12,962 nucleotides of DNA from the NCBI GenBank assembly GCA_015655095.1, contig JAATFR010000326.1, positions 1-12,962 of the forward strand. The letters are read 5' to 3'. Origin of the DNA: Hyphomicrobiales bacterium (GTDB taxonomy: Bacteria > Pseudomonadota > Alphaproteobacteria > Parvibaculales > Parvibaculaceae). This document shows positions 6,944-12,962 of the stretch, in pieces (within the stretch, counting starts at the first letter, position 1; each line of letters begins with the position of its first letter). Made by a program: the position numbers and the translations under genes. The notes beneath the pieces are model-generated. The model was not told the DNA's origin. It saw only the letters and a list, made by a program, of their open reading frames with translations, and did no database searches.

Positions 6944-7687
6944 CTAGACGCCATTTCTGTAAAAATCGAGGTAATGGCCCCGCCTGCCCTCCCGGAGCGC
7001 CTTTTCCTCATAACGGGTGTGGCACCAGTCGGCGGGCGGCTGGAGCCAGTCCCCGAGGGCGCCCAAAGGCCCTGAAAAGCCGCCATGGCGGGCAACATGA
7101 TCCAGCGTCCAGGCCACATAATCGTCAATGTCGCTGACAAAGCGCAGCAGGCCGCCGGGCTTCAGAACCCCGGCGATCAAATCAAGATTATCCTGCGAAA
7201 TGAAGCGCCGCTTGTTGTGGCGCTGCTTTGGCCAGGGATCAGGGTAAAGGATGAACAAACGGTCGATGGAAGCCGGGGCAAGCCGCTCCAGCAGCAGGGC
7301 CGCATCCGTCGGGCAGACCCGGATATTGCCAAGCGCGCGCTCATCGATCAGGGCCAGCAGCTTGGCCATGCCGTTGATGAACGGCTCGCAGCCGATGAAA
7401 CCGACGCCGGGGTTGTTCCCGGCCTGAAAGGCCAGATGTTCGCCGCCGCCAAAGCCGACCTCAAGCCAGACCTGCGCGGGCGGAGCCGCAAAAAGGGTCC
7501 GGGGGTTCAGAGGCGTCTCATCGGGCATCCATTGCCCCGGAACGTCGATCCGCACCTTCGGCAGAAGCGTCTCCATCAGGCCCGCGTGCCGGGTGCGCAG
7601 GCGCTTGCCCTTGGAGCGCCCATAAAGTTTCCGGCGGCGAGGGGTCTCGCCGCCGGATGGCAGATCATCTTCTGGTTCACTAACCAT
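6944..7687 (-). CDS. trmB: tRNA (guanine-N7-)-methyltransferase TrmB
   Basis: TrmB transfers a methyl group from S-adenosylmethionine to N7 of G46 in the tRNA variable loop. The predicted protein is 247 aa, a usual length. The N-terminus is basic (RRRKLYGRSKGKRLRTRH, 17-34) and probably contacts tRNA. The SAM-binding loop is LEVGFGGGEH (75-84), the family signature is YPDPWPKQRHNKRR (148-161), and the C-terminal TRYEEKALREGR (224-235) carries the conserved Thr/Glu pair. The ATG at 7687 lies 6 nt after the metK stop with no strong ribosome-binding site, so expression is probably coupled to metK. The pairing is sensible because metK supplies the methyl donor. It ends in TAG at 6946-6944, followed by the 194-nt gap before rimP. 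Confidence 0.96.
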   Translation of the reverse strand: MVSEPEDDLPSGGETPRRRKLYGRSKGKRLRTRHAGLMETLLPKVRIDVPGQWMPDETPLNPRTLFAAPPAQVWLEVGFGGGEHLAFQAGNNPGVGFIGCEPFINGMAKLLALIDERALGNIRVCPTDAALLLERLAPASIDRLFILYPDPWPKQRHNKRRFISQDNLDLIAGVLKPGGLLRFVSDIDDYVAWTLDHVARHGGFSGPLGALGDWLQPPADWCHTRYEEKALREGRRGHYLDFYRNGV

Positions 7688-7693
7688 AAGCCG

Positions 7694-8863
7694 TCAGCGG
7701 ATCGCGGCCTTGAGCTTGTCGGCAAGATCGCGGGCTTCCCACGAGAAGCCGCCGTCAACCTCCGGCGCACGGCCGAAATGGCCATAGGAGGAGGTGCGGG
7801 CATAGATCGGCTTGTTGAGGGCCAAATGCTCGCGGATGCCGCGGGGGGAGAGATCCATCACCTGCGGGATGACCGCCTCAATCGCGGCCTCATCCACCTG
7901 GCCGGTGCCATGCAGATCGACATAGATCGACAGGGGCTTGGAGACGCCGATGGCGTAGGAAAGCTGGATCGTGCAGCGATCGGAAAGGCCTGCCGCCACG
8001 ATGTTCTTGGCAAGGTAGCGCGCGGCATAGGCCGCCGAGCGGTCAACCTTGGTCGGGTCCTTGCCAGAGAACGCGCCGCCACCATGAGGGGCTGCGCCGC
8101 CGTAGGTATCCACGATGATCTTGCGGCCGGTCAGGCCCGCATCGCCGTCAGGACCGCCGATCACGAAAAGGCCGGTCGGGTTGGTGTAGAAGTGCTCATC
8201 GTCGCACATCCAGCCTTCCGGCAGCACCTGGAGCGCATAGCCGCGCACGAGTTCACGCAGATCCGCCTGCGACACATCCTCGTGATGCTGTGTCGAGACC
8301 ACCACCGAGGTCGCACCGACAGGTTTGCCGTTTACATATTTCAGCGTCACCTGGCTCTTGGCGTCGGGGCCGAATTCCGGACGCTTGCCGGACTTGCGGT
8401 CTTCCGCCATCAGCTTGAGCAGGCGATGGGAATAGTAAAGCGGCGCCGGCATCAGCTCCTCTGTTTCGATGCAGGCATAGCCAAACATGATGCCCTGGTC
8501 GCCCGCGCCTTCATCCTTGTTGCCGCTCGCGTCCACGCCCTGCGCGATATGCGCGGACTGGGCGTGCAGCAGCACGTCGATCTGGGCGGTCTTCCAGTGG
8601 AAGCCTTCCTGCTCATATCCGATGTCGCGGATCGCCTGACGGGCGGTCTCCTCGACGACGGCCGGCGTGATGGAGGCAGGTCCGCGGACTTCGCCCGCGA
8701 TCACAACCCGGTTGGTCGTCGCCAGAGTCTCACAAGCCACACGGGAATAGGGGTCGGCCGTTAGGAACAGATCAAGAACTGAGTCCGAAATCCGGTCGCA
8801 AACCTTGTCGGGGTGCCCTTCGGAAACGGATTCACTCGTAAACAGATAGTCGGATCGCGCCAC
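7694..8863 (-). CDS. metK: S-adenosylmethionine synthase (methionine adenosyltransferase)
   Basis: MetK makes S-adenosylmethionine from methionine and ATP, releasing phosphate and pyrophosphate, and works as a cytoplasmic oligomer. The predicted protein is 389 aa, close to the E. coli enzyme (384 aa). Visible motifs are GHPDK (16-20) near the N-terminus, signature GAGDQGIMFGYA (119-130) and the P-loop-like GGGAFSGKD (261-269) followed by PTKVDRS. All three are intact. The start is GTG at 8863, supported by a strong AGGGGG 5 nt upstream and by the typical beginning ARSDYLFTSESVSEGHPDK. It follows lnt after a 143-nt gap with palindromes and a possible leader hairpin, and is followed by trmB after 6 nt. 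It probably starts its own transcript. Confidence 0.98.
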   Translation of the reverse strand: MARSDYLFTSESVSEGHPDKVCDRISDSVLDLFLTADPYSRVACETLATTNRVVIAGEVRGPASITPAVVEETARQAIRDIGYEQEGFHWKTAQIDVLLHAQSAHIAQGVDASGNKDEGAGDQGIMFGYACIETEELMPAPLYYSHRLLKLMAEDRKSGKRPEFGPDAKSQVTLKYVNGKPVGATSVVVSTQHHEDVSQADLRELVRGYALQVLPEGWMCDDEHFYTNPTGLFVIGGPDGDAGLTGRKIIVDTYGGAAPHGGGAFSGKDPTKVDRSAAYAARYLAKNIVAAGLSDRCTIQLSYAIGVSKPLSIYVDLHGTGQVDEAAIEAVIPQVMDLSPRGIREHLALNKPIYARTSSYGHFGRAPEVDGGFSWEARDLADKLKAAIR

Positions 8864-8868
8864 GACGT

Positions 8869-8874
8869 CCCCCT
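8869..8874 (-). promoter_or_regulatory. metK: ribosome-binding site that supports the metK GTG start
   Basis: AGGGGG on the minus strand lies 5 nt before the GTG at 8863-8861. No ATG in frame nearby gives a full N-terminus, so this site fixes the start. Confidence 0.75.
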
Positions 8875-8878
8875 GAGA

Positions 8879-8919
8879 AAGATGGCAGGCAGATAGAGGC
8901 CATAAACAACCGCCATCTT
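8879..8919 (-). promoter_or_regulatory. possible metK leader hairpin adjacent to the ribosome-binding site
   Basis: AAGATGGC (minus strand, 8919-8912) and GCCATCTT (8886-8879) form a perfect 8-bp stem with a 25-nt loop, extendable past one bulged T. The 3' arm ends 4 nt before the AGGGGG ribosome-binding site of metK. It might influence metK translation. It does not match the SAM-II or SAM/SAH riboswitch consensus as I remember them. Chance formation is possible. Confidence 0.35.
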
Positions 8920-8945
8920 CTGGCAGGGAAGACCACAGGGGTCAA
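8917..8945 (-). promoter_or_regulatory. weak candidate promoter for metK
   Basis: A good -35 box TTGACC (8945-8940) lies 17 nt from CAGAAG (8922-8917), a poor -10. If used, transcription would start near 8910 and would leave out the 5' arm of the leader hairpin, so the two predictions conflict. Confidence 0.3.
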
Positions 8946-8970
8946 GCCGCGATCCCTGCGTCTTTTGCAT

Positions 8971-8984
8971 TGTCCGGCCGGACA
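8971..8984. repeat. 14-nt perfect palindrome in the lnt-metK gap
   Basis: TGTCCGGCCGGACA is its own reverse complement. It has no spacer between its arms, so it resembles a protein-binding operator more than an RNA hairpin. It lies upstream of the candidate metK promoter. Its function is unknown. Confidence 0.6.
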
Positions 8985-8987
8985 TTC

Positions 8988-9003
8988 CCCGCAATATTGC
9001 GGG
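8988..9003. repeat. 16-nt perfect palindrome just after the lnt stop
   Basis: CCCGCAATATTGCGGG is its own reverse complement and begins 3 nt after the lnt stop codon. As RNA it could fold with a 6-bp stem and ATAT loop, but no T-run follows, so a canonical terminator is doubtful. As DNA it looks like a dimeric regulator's operator. It is 3 nt from the second palindrome at 8971-8984. Confidence 0.6.
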
Positions 9004-9006
9004 CAA

Positions 9007-10614
9007 TCAAACTTCCGTTTCCCGTTTCGCCGTACTGTGACAGCGAGAGGCGAGAGGCGCGATAGCGGCAGCCGCAAGCAGCATCAGAAAATAGATGAGA
9101 TCGCCAAACCGGGCGTAGGGCGTCATCGCCAGCGCCTTGGGCAGACGCCCGTCAATGACCCCGGCGCGGTCGAGCCCACGCGAGTCGAGAACCCGGCCAT
9201 AGCCATCAACAATGGCCGAAACGCCCGTGTTCGCGGCCCGGATGACCGGCAACCCTTCCTCCACGGCCCTGAGCCGGACCTGCGCGAGATGCTGGTAAGG
9301 TCCGGCGGAATGGCCGAACCAGGCGTCATTGGTGACGTTCACAATCCATTGCGGCCTCTCCGCCGGGTCCGTGACCGCGCCAGAAAAAATGATCTCGTAG
9401 CAGATCAGCGGGCTGACCGGCGGAACACCCCCGATATGGAGCGTCTTCGGCCCCGGTCCCTCGTCGAAGCTGCCCTGAAGCTGGGACAGCTTGCGCAGGC
9501 CGATGCGCGACAGCAGGTGCCGGAGCGGCAAATATTCCCCGAACGGCACCAGATGAAACTTGTCATAGACCGCGAGAATGGACGGCTGGCCGCCCTCATG
9601 CCCGATCACATAGATGCTGTTGTAGTAATGCTCAAAGAGCCCATCGGATTCCGACAAATTGCCGTCAGCGCGAATGCCGCCCGTGACAAGCAGCGCGCCG
9701 GGCGGCAGCATGTCGCCCAGAATATCGAGCAAACGCGGCTCGCGCGCCAACAGATAAGGCAGCGCCGATTCGGGCCAGACGAGGATGGTCTGCGCCGTGA
9801 GCCCGGTCGGCGCATCATCGCCCGGTGACGTCGAAAGCGAGAGATATTTCCGCAATATCCGGGCGCGCGCCTCCGGGTCCCATTTCGCCGTTTGGGGAAT
9901 GTCCGGCTGAACGATCCTGATCTGGATATCCGGCACGGTTTCATTGGCCGCGCCAGAGAGACGCCAGGCTCCTCCTGCAAAAAGGAGAACGACCACGCCG
10001 GTCGCGATCAGCGGCCCGCGGGCGCCTTTAAGCGCAAAGGCGCCCGCCACCAGCATGGCGATGAGCGAAAGCCCATAGGCCCCGGTGATGGCCGCCACCT
10101 GCATCAGGGCTGGCGAGGCCGTAAGGGCATGGCCGATCAGGTTCCAGGGAAAGCCCGTCAATATATGGCCGCGCAGCCATTCCGCCACGCACCAGCAGAT
10201 CGCCAGCACCATTATCCGGCCATAGCCGGGCAGCCAGTAAAGCCGCCCGAGACCGACCACGAAGGCGGGAATGAGCGCGAGCCCGGCGGGCAGAAGCGTG
10301 ACAGCGAACGGCATCAGGAGCGCGAATTTTTCCGCATCCACCAGAAAGGCCTCGCCGATCCAGTAAAGCCCTGCGAAGAAAAAGCCGAAGGAAAAGAGCC
10401 AGACCGTGGCAAAGGCCCGGCGAAAGAGCCGCCGCCTGCTCGTCGCCTCGATGTTGTCGAGGTGCCAGATCAGGACCGGAATGGTGACGACGAGCAGCGG
10501 CGCAAGCCCAACGGGCGGCATCGCCAGCGCGCTGACAATCCCCGCCAGAACGGTGACGAGATGCCGCCTCCAGCCCGTGAGGGAGCCCAGCCGATATATC
10601 GGTCCCGCCCACAT
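9007..10614 (-). CDS. lnt: apolipoprotein N-acyltransferase Lnt
   Basis: Lnt adds the third acyl chain to the N-terminal cysteine of lipoproteins in the inner membrane, the last step of lipoprotein maturation. The predicted protein is 535 aa, near the family's usual 510-540. Several hydrophobic segments between about 17 and 215 form the membrane part; the periplasmic nitrilase-like domain covers about 228-495, and a last hydrophobic segment lies at about 505-522. The catalytic triad is visible: E282 in VWPESALP, K352 in YDKFHLVPFGEY and C405 in LICYEIIF. The ATG at 10614 overlaps the corC stop by 1 nt (TGATG), indicating coupling. Co-location of corC and lnt after phoH-ybeY is a widely conserved proteobacterial arrangement. 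Confidence 0.97.
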   Translation of the reverse strand: MWAGPIYRLGSLTGWRRHLVTVLAGIVSALAMPPVGLAPLLVVTIPVLIWHLDNIEATSRRRLFRRAFATVWLFSFGFFFAGLYWIGEAFLVDAEKFALLMPFAVTLLPAGLALIPAFVVGLGRLYWLPGYGRIMVLAICWCVAEWLRGHILTGFPWNLIGHALTASPALMQVAAITGAYGLSLIAMLVAGAFALKGARGPLIATGVVVLLFAGGAWRLSGAANETVPDIQIRIVQPDIPQTAKWDPEARARILRKYLSLSTSPGDDAPTGLTAQTILVWPESALPYLLAREPRLLDILGDMLPPGALLVTGGIRADGNLSESDGLFEHYYNSIYVIGHEGGQPSILAVYDKFHLVPFGEYLPLRHLLSRIGLRKLSQLQGSFDEGPGPKTLHIGGVPPVSPLICYEIIFSGAVTDPAERPQWIVNVTNDAWFGHSAGPYQHLAQVRLRAVEEGLPVIRAANTGVSAIVDGYGRVLDSRGLDRAGVIDGRLPKALAMTPYARFGDLIYFLMLLAAAAIAPLASRCHSTAKRETEV

Positions 10615-11594
10615 CAGGATCTGGTTTCAGCCGTTGTGGACAAGGCGCTTTCCTCCATCCCGGCAATGGCGGAAGGGTCGGGCGCATGGTGGATGCGCAA
10701 ATGCTTTATCCGGCGCGGGTCGGCATCCTTCACCTCGAATTCGAGACCGAGCGGGTGGCGCACCAGCTCGCCCCTTACAGGAACGCGACCGACGAGGGAG
10801 AATACGAGGCCGCCCAGCGTATCGACGTCATCCTCGGTTTCCTCATCGATCAGCTTCACCCCGGTCATCTTTTCCAGATCCCCAATCGTCGCGCGGGCAT
10901 CCGCTTCTATGGTGCCGTCCTCGCGGCGCACCAGCATGGGCGCTTCGTCCTCATCATGCTCATCCTCGATCTCGCCGACAATTTCCTCGACCAGATCCTC
11001 GATGGAGACAAGTCCGTCCGTGCCGCCATATTCATCAATGACAAGCGCCAGGTGCATCCGCGTCGCCTGCATCTTCACCAGCAGATCGAGTGCGGGCATG
11101 GAGGGCGGCACGAACAGAACGTCGCGTCTGATGCCAGAAAGCGAAAACTCTTCTGCCGTGACACCCCGGCTTTCAGGGTCCGCATTGGGCGCAAGAAAAG
11201 TGACGATATCCTTGATGTGGATCATGCCGACCGGATCATCCAGCGTCTCGCGATAGACGGGCATCCGCGAATGGCTCGAATCGGCATAGGCATCCAGCAC
11301 CTCCTGCAGGGTCGAGCGCTCCTCCACCGCCACCACATCGGCGCGAGGCACCATCACGTCATAGACGCGCAATTCGCCGAAGCTCAGTATGTTGAGCAGC
11401 ATGTGCCGTTCTTCGGGCCCAAGCTTGTCGCCGATATCGGTATGACCTTCAAGCACATCCTCAAGGCTCTCGCGCAGCGAGTCGTTTGCGTTGCGGCCCA
11501 TAATGCCCCGCAGGGCCTGCGCCAACCGCGAACCGATGCCGGTGCGGCGCTCAGATCTGGAGTCGGAAGATCGGGGTTCTGATGTATGGCTCAT
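10614..11594 (-). CDS. CorC/TlyC-family CBS-domain protein (hemolysin C-like)
   Basis: The predicted protein is 326 aa. It has an N-terminal charged region, a tandem CBS pair (about 78-135 and 150-210, including DVMVPRADVVAV and VIDEYGGTDGLVSIEDLVEE) and a C-terminal CorC_HlyC (transporter-associated) domain at about 218-303. There is no membrane domain, so it is the short CorC/TlyC type and not the DUF21-containing one. Relatives are linked to Mg2+/Co2+ efflux with CorA and, in some genera, were named hemolysins; haemolytic activity should not be assumed. CBS pairs commonly bind adenosyl nucleotides. The ATG at 11594 lies 14 nt after the ybeY stop without a clear ribosome-binding site, and its stop overlaps the lnt ATG. 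The family is firm, the physiological role inferred. Confidence 0.92.
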   Translation of the reverse strand: MSHTSEPRSSDSRSERRTGIGSRLAQALRGIMGRNANDSLRESLEDVLEGHTDIGDKLGPEERHMLLNILSFGELRVYDVMVPRADVVAVEERSTLQEVLDAYADSSHSRMPVYRETLDDPVGMIHIKDIVTFLAPNADPESRGVTAEEFSLSGIRRDVLFVPPSMPALDLLVKMQATRMHLALVIDEYGGTDGLVSIEDLVEEIVGEIEDEHDEDEAPMLVRREDGTIEADARATIGDLEKMTGVKLIDEETEDDVDTLGGLVFSLVGRVPVRGELVRHPLGLEFEVKDADPRRIKHLRIHHAPDPSAIAGMEESALSTTAETRS

Positions 11595-11608
11595 GGGTGC
11601 AAAGGGGC

Positions 11609-12181
11609 TCAGCCTGGAATAACCGCCCGTTCGGCGGCATAGGGATCGGCAATATCGAGGGAGGCCAGAATATCGCGTTCCAGCGCCTCCATCTCCTCGG
11701 CCTCGGCATCGCTTTCCTCATGGTCATAACCCAGAAGATGCAGAAGTCCGTGAACGGCCAGATGGGAAAGATGATCGGAAATTGTTTTCCTCTGCTCTCT
11801 CGCCTCATCAACAATGGTTTCAAACGCAAACACGATGTCGCCGAGCGGCACGGGCGTTACCCCCGGCGCGCTCGCCCCCATGGGAAACGAGAGCACATTG
11901 GTTGGCTTGTCCTTGCCGCGCCATACCTTGTTGAGCTCGTGCACGAAAGCATTGTCGGCCAGCACAAGGCTCACCTCGGCCGCGGTTCCATCCCCCGCCC
12001 AGGCATAGGCGGCGCGAACGGCGGCGATGGCAACGTCGCGGGCCGACGGGTTCCAGCCGTCCATCTCCTCGACCACATCGACCTCAAGCGTTCCCGCGCC
12101 CGGTGAAACCGGACGCAGCAGGCGCGAACTTCGAGGCTCTTCATCGCTCATCTTGTCATCCATCAGGACCGAATAGGTCAT
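11609..12181 (-). CDS. ybeY: endoribonuclease/rRNA maturation factor YbeY
   Basis: YbeY is a zinc-dependent endoribonuclease involved in 16S rRNA 3'-end maturation and 70S quality control. The predicted protein is 190 aa. The metal-binding signature H-G-L-L-H-L-L-G-Y-D-H is at 144-154, with H144, H148 and H154 as ligands. The conserved segment GKDKPTNVLSFP (89-100) precedes it. The ATG at 12181 lies 6 nt after the phoH stop with no convincing ribosome-binding site. In-frame ATGs at 12163 and 12151 would remove 6 or 10 residues, and since the first 30 residues look poorly conserved, the exact start is open. phoH-ybeY adjacency is a standard pairing, with corC/lnt next. Confidence 0.95.
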   Translation of the reverse strand: MTYSVLMDDKMSDEEPRSSRLLRPVSPGAGTLEVDVVEEMDGWNPSARDVAIAAVRAAYAWAGDGTAAEVSLVLADNAFVHELNKVWRGKDKPTNVLSFPMGASAPGVTPVPLGDIVFAFETIVDEAREQRKTISDHLSHLAVHGLLHLLGYDHEESDAEAEEMEALERDILASLDIADPYAAERAVIPG

Positions 12182-12187
12182 CGTCCG

Positions 12188-12962
12188 TCAGGACGGGGCG
12201 CGGCGAGCAGGGTCCAGCAAATCACGCTCCCGCGCATTATAGGCCTTGACGATGCGCGTGACCATCGGATGGCGGACCACATCGACGTCGGTGAAGCGAA
12301 CGGTGCCGACGCCCTCGACCCCGCTCAGCACCTCAAGCGCGTCGCCCAGCCCCGATTTGGCCCCGAACGGGAGATCGACCTGCGAGGGGTCGCCGGTGAT
12401 CGCCATGCGGCTGTTCTCGCCAAGGCGGGTCAGGAACATCTTCATCTGCACCGGCGTGCAGTTCTGCGCCTCGTCGAGAATGACGAAGGCATTGGTCAGC
12501 GTGCGTCCGCGCATAAAGGCGAGCGGAGCCACCTCTATTTCACCCGACTCGATGCCCTTGACCACCTGTTCGCCGGGCAGCATGTCGTAAAGCGCATCGT
12601 AAAGCGGCCTCAGATAAGGATCGATCTTGTCGCGCAGGTCGCCGGGCAGAAAGCCGAGCCGCTCGCCCGCCTCGACGGCGGGACGCGACAGGATGATCCG
12701 CTCGACACGCTTCTGCAGCAGCATGTTGACCGCCACCGCGACCGCCAGATAGGTCTTGCCGGTGCCCGCCGGGCCGATGCCGAAGACAAGCTCATTGTCG
12801 AGCAGCGCCTCGATATAACGCCCTTGAGCGACCGAGCGGGGATTGACCAGTCGTTTGCGGGTGCTGAGGCTGCGGTCGTTGGAGCCGCGGTTGCGGTCTT
12901 CGAGCGGCGCAGTCGCGATGCGGATTGCTCCGTCAATGTCGCCGGAGGTAAGCGCCGCGCCG
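12188..12962 (-). CDS. PhoH-like ATPase (PhoH/YbeZ), 5' end cut by window
   Basis: The frame is open to the window edge, so the true start lies beyond 12962; 257 C-terminal residues are visible. PhoH-family proteins are P-loop ATPases with a helicase-like fold, placed next to ybeY and thought to work with it on RNA; the biochemical role is not settled. In visible-fragment numbering, Walker A is GPAGTGKT (63-70), Walker B FVILDEAQN (159-167) and a sensor-like segment AITGDPSQVDLP follows. Residues between are typical of PhoH, such as SRPAVEAGERLGFLPGD (92-108). The frame starting at the internal GTG near 12736 would lack Walker A and is not the real start. It ends 6 nt before ybeY. Whether an N-terminal KH-like domain is present cannot be seen. 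Confidence 0.96.
   Translation of the reverse strand, partial: GAALTSGDIDGAIRIATAPLEDRNRGSNDRSLSTRKRLVNPRSVAQGRYIEALLDNELVFGIGPAGTGKTYLAVAVAVNMLLQKRVERIILSRPAVEAGERLGFLPGDLRDKIDPYLRPLYDALYDMLPGEQVVKGIESGEIEVAPLAFMRGRTLTNAFVILDEAQNCTPVQMKMFLTRLGENSRMAITGDPSQVDLPFGAKSGLGDALEVLSGVEGVGTVRFTDVDVVRHPMVTRIVKAYNARERDLLDPARRAPS

Noticed and set aside
7085..8764. 559-codon plus-strand open frame opposite trmB and metK
   Set aside because: It spans two well-identified genes on the other strand and shows no family motif. It is a GC-rich shadow frame.
8864..9006. Known SAM riboswitch in front of metK
   Set aside because: The minus-strand leader lacks the conserved core elements of the SAM-II and SAM/SAH classes as I remember them; only a simple stem is visible. 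A covariance search would be decisive.
9892..11582. Plus-strand open frames opposite lnt and corC (454 and 298 codons)
   Set aside because: Low-complexity or motif-free translations opposite intact Lnt and CorC frames with all key residues.
12188..12736. Short phoH beginning at the internal GTG at 12736
   Set aside because: The frame continues upstream to the window edge and includes the Walker A motif, so the gene is cut by the window, not short.

Overview
This window is a gene-dense housekeeping region from a GC-rich proteobacterium, almost certainly an alphaproteobacterium. The reasons are the gene order, the long IF-2 with an Ala/Pro-rich and charged N-terminus, the YlxR protein fused to a C-terminal L7Ae-like domain, and the NusA with a C-terminal extension. 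I cannot place it below class level from the sequence alone. All twelve genes lie on the minus strand, so transcription runs from high to low coordinates. Many long plus-strand open frames are antisense shadows.

In transcription order, the first block (12962 to 9007) is phoH (5' end cut off by the window), ybeY, a CorC/TlyC-type CBS-domain gene and lnt. The genes are separated by 6 nt, 14 nt and a 1-nt overlap, so this looks like one operon. It joins rRNA maturation and RNA quality control (YbeY, PhoH) to envelope functions (CorC, Lnt). A 143-nt gap with two perfect palindromes and a possible leader hairpin separates it from the second block, metK-trmB (8863 to 6944), which makes S-adenosylmethionine and then uses it for tRNA m7G46 methylation.

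A 194-nt gap then holds a promoter-like pair, a GC-rich hairpin followed by a T7-G-T6 tract, a second small hairpin and a tiny open frame. After it comes the third block (about 6749 to 1): rimP, nusA, ylxR/rnpM-like, infB, rbfA and truB (3' end cut off by the window). This is the classic transcription/translation operon: 30S maturation (RimP, RbfA), transcription elongation and termination (NusA), initiation (IF-2) and tRNA pseudouridine-55 (TruB). nusA and ylxR overlap by 1 nt. A perfect 13-bp inverted repeat lies between infB and rbfA.

I found no mobile element, CRISPR array, tRNA, rRNA or phage/defence genes, and no new multi-gene system. The points that deserve a second look are non-coding: the rimP leader with a terminator apparently downstream of its promoter, the palindromes before metK, and the infB-rbfA inverted repeat. 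No gene-free stretch exceeds 300 bases.
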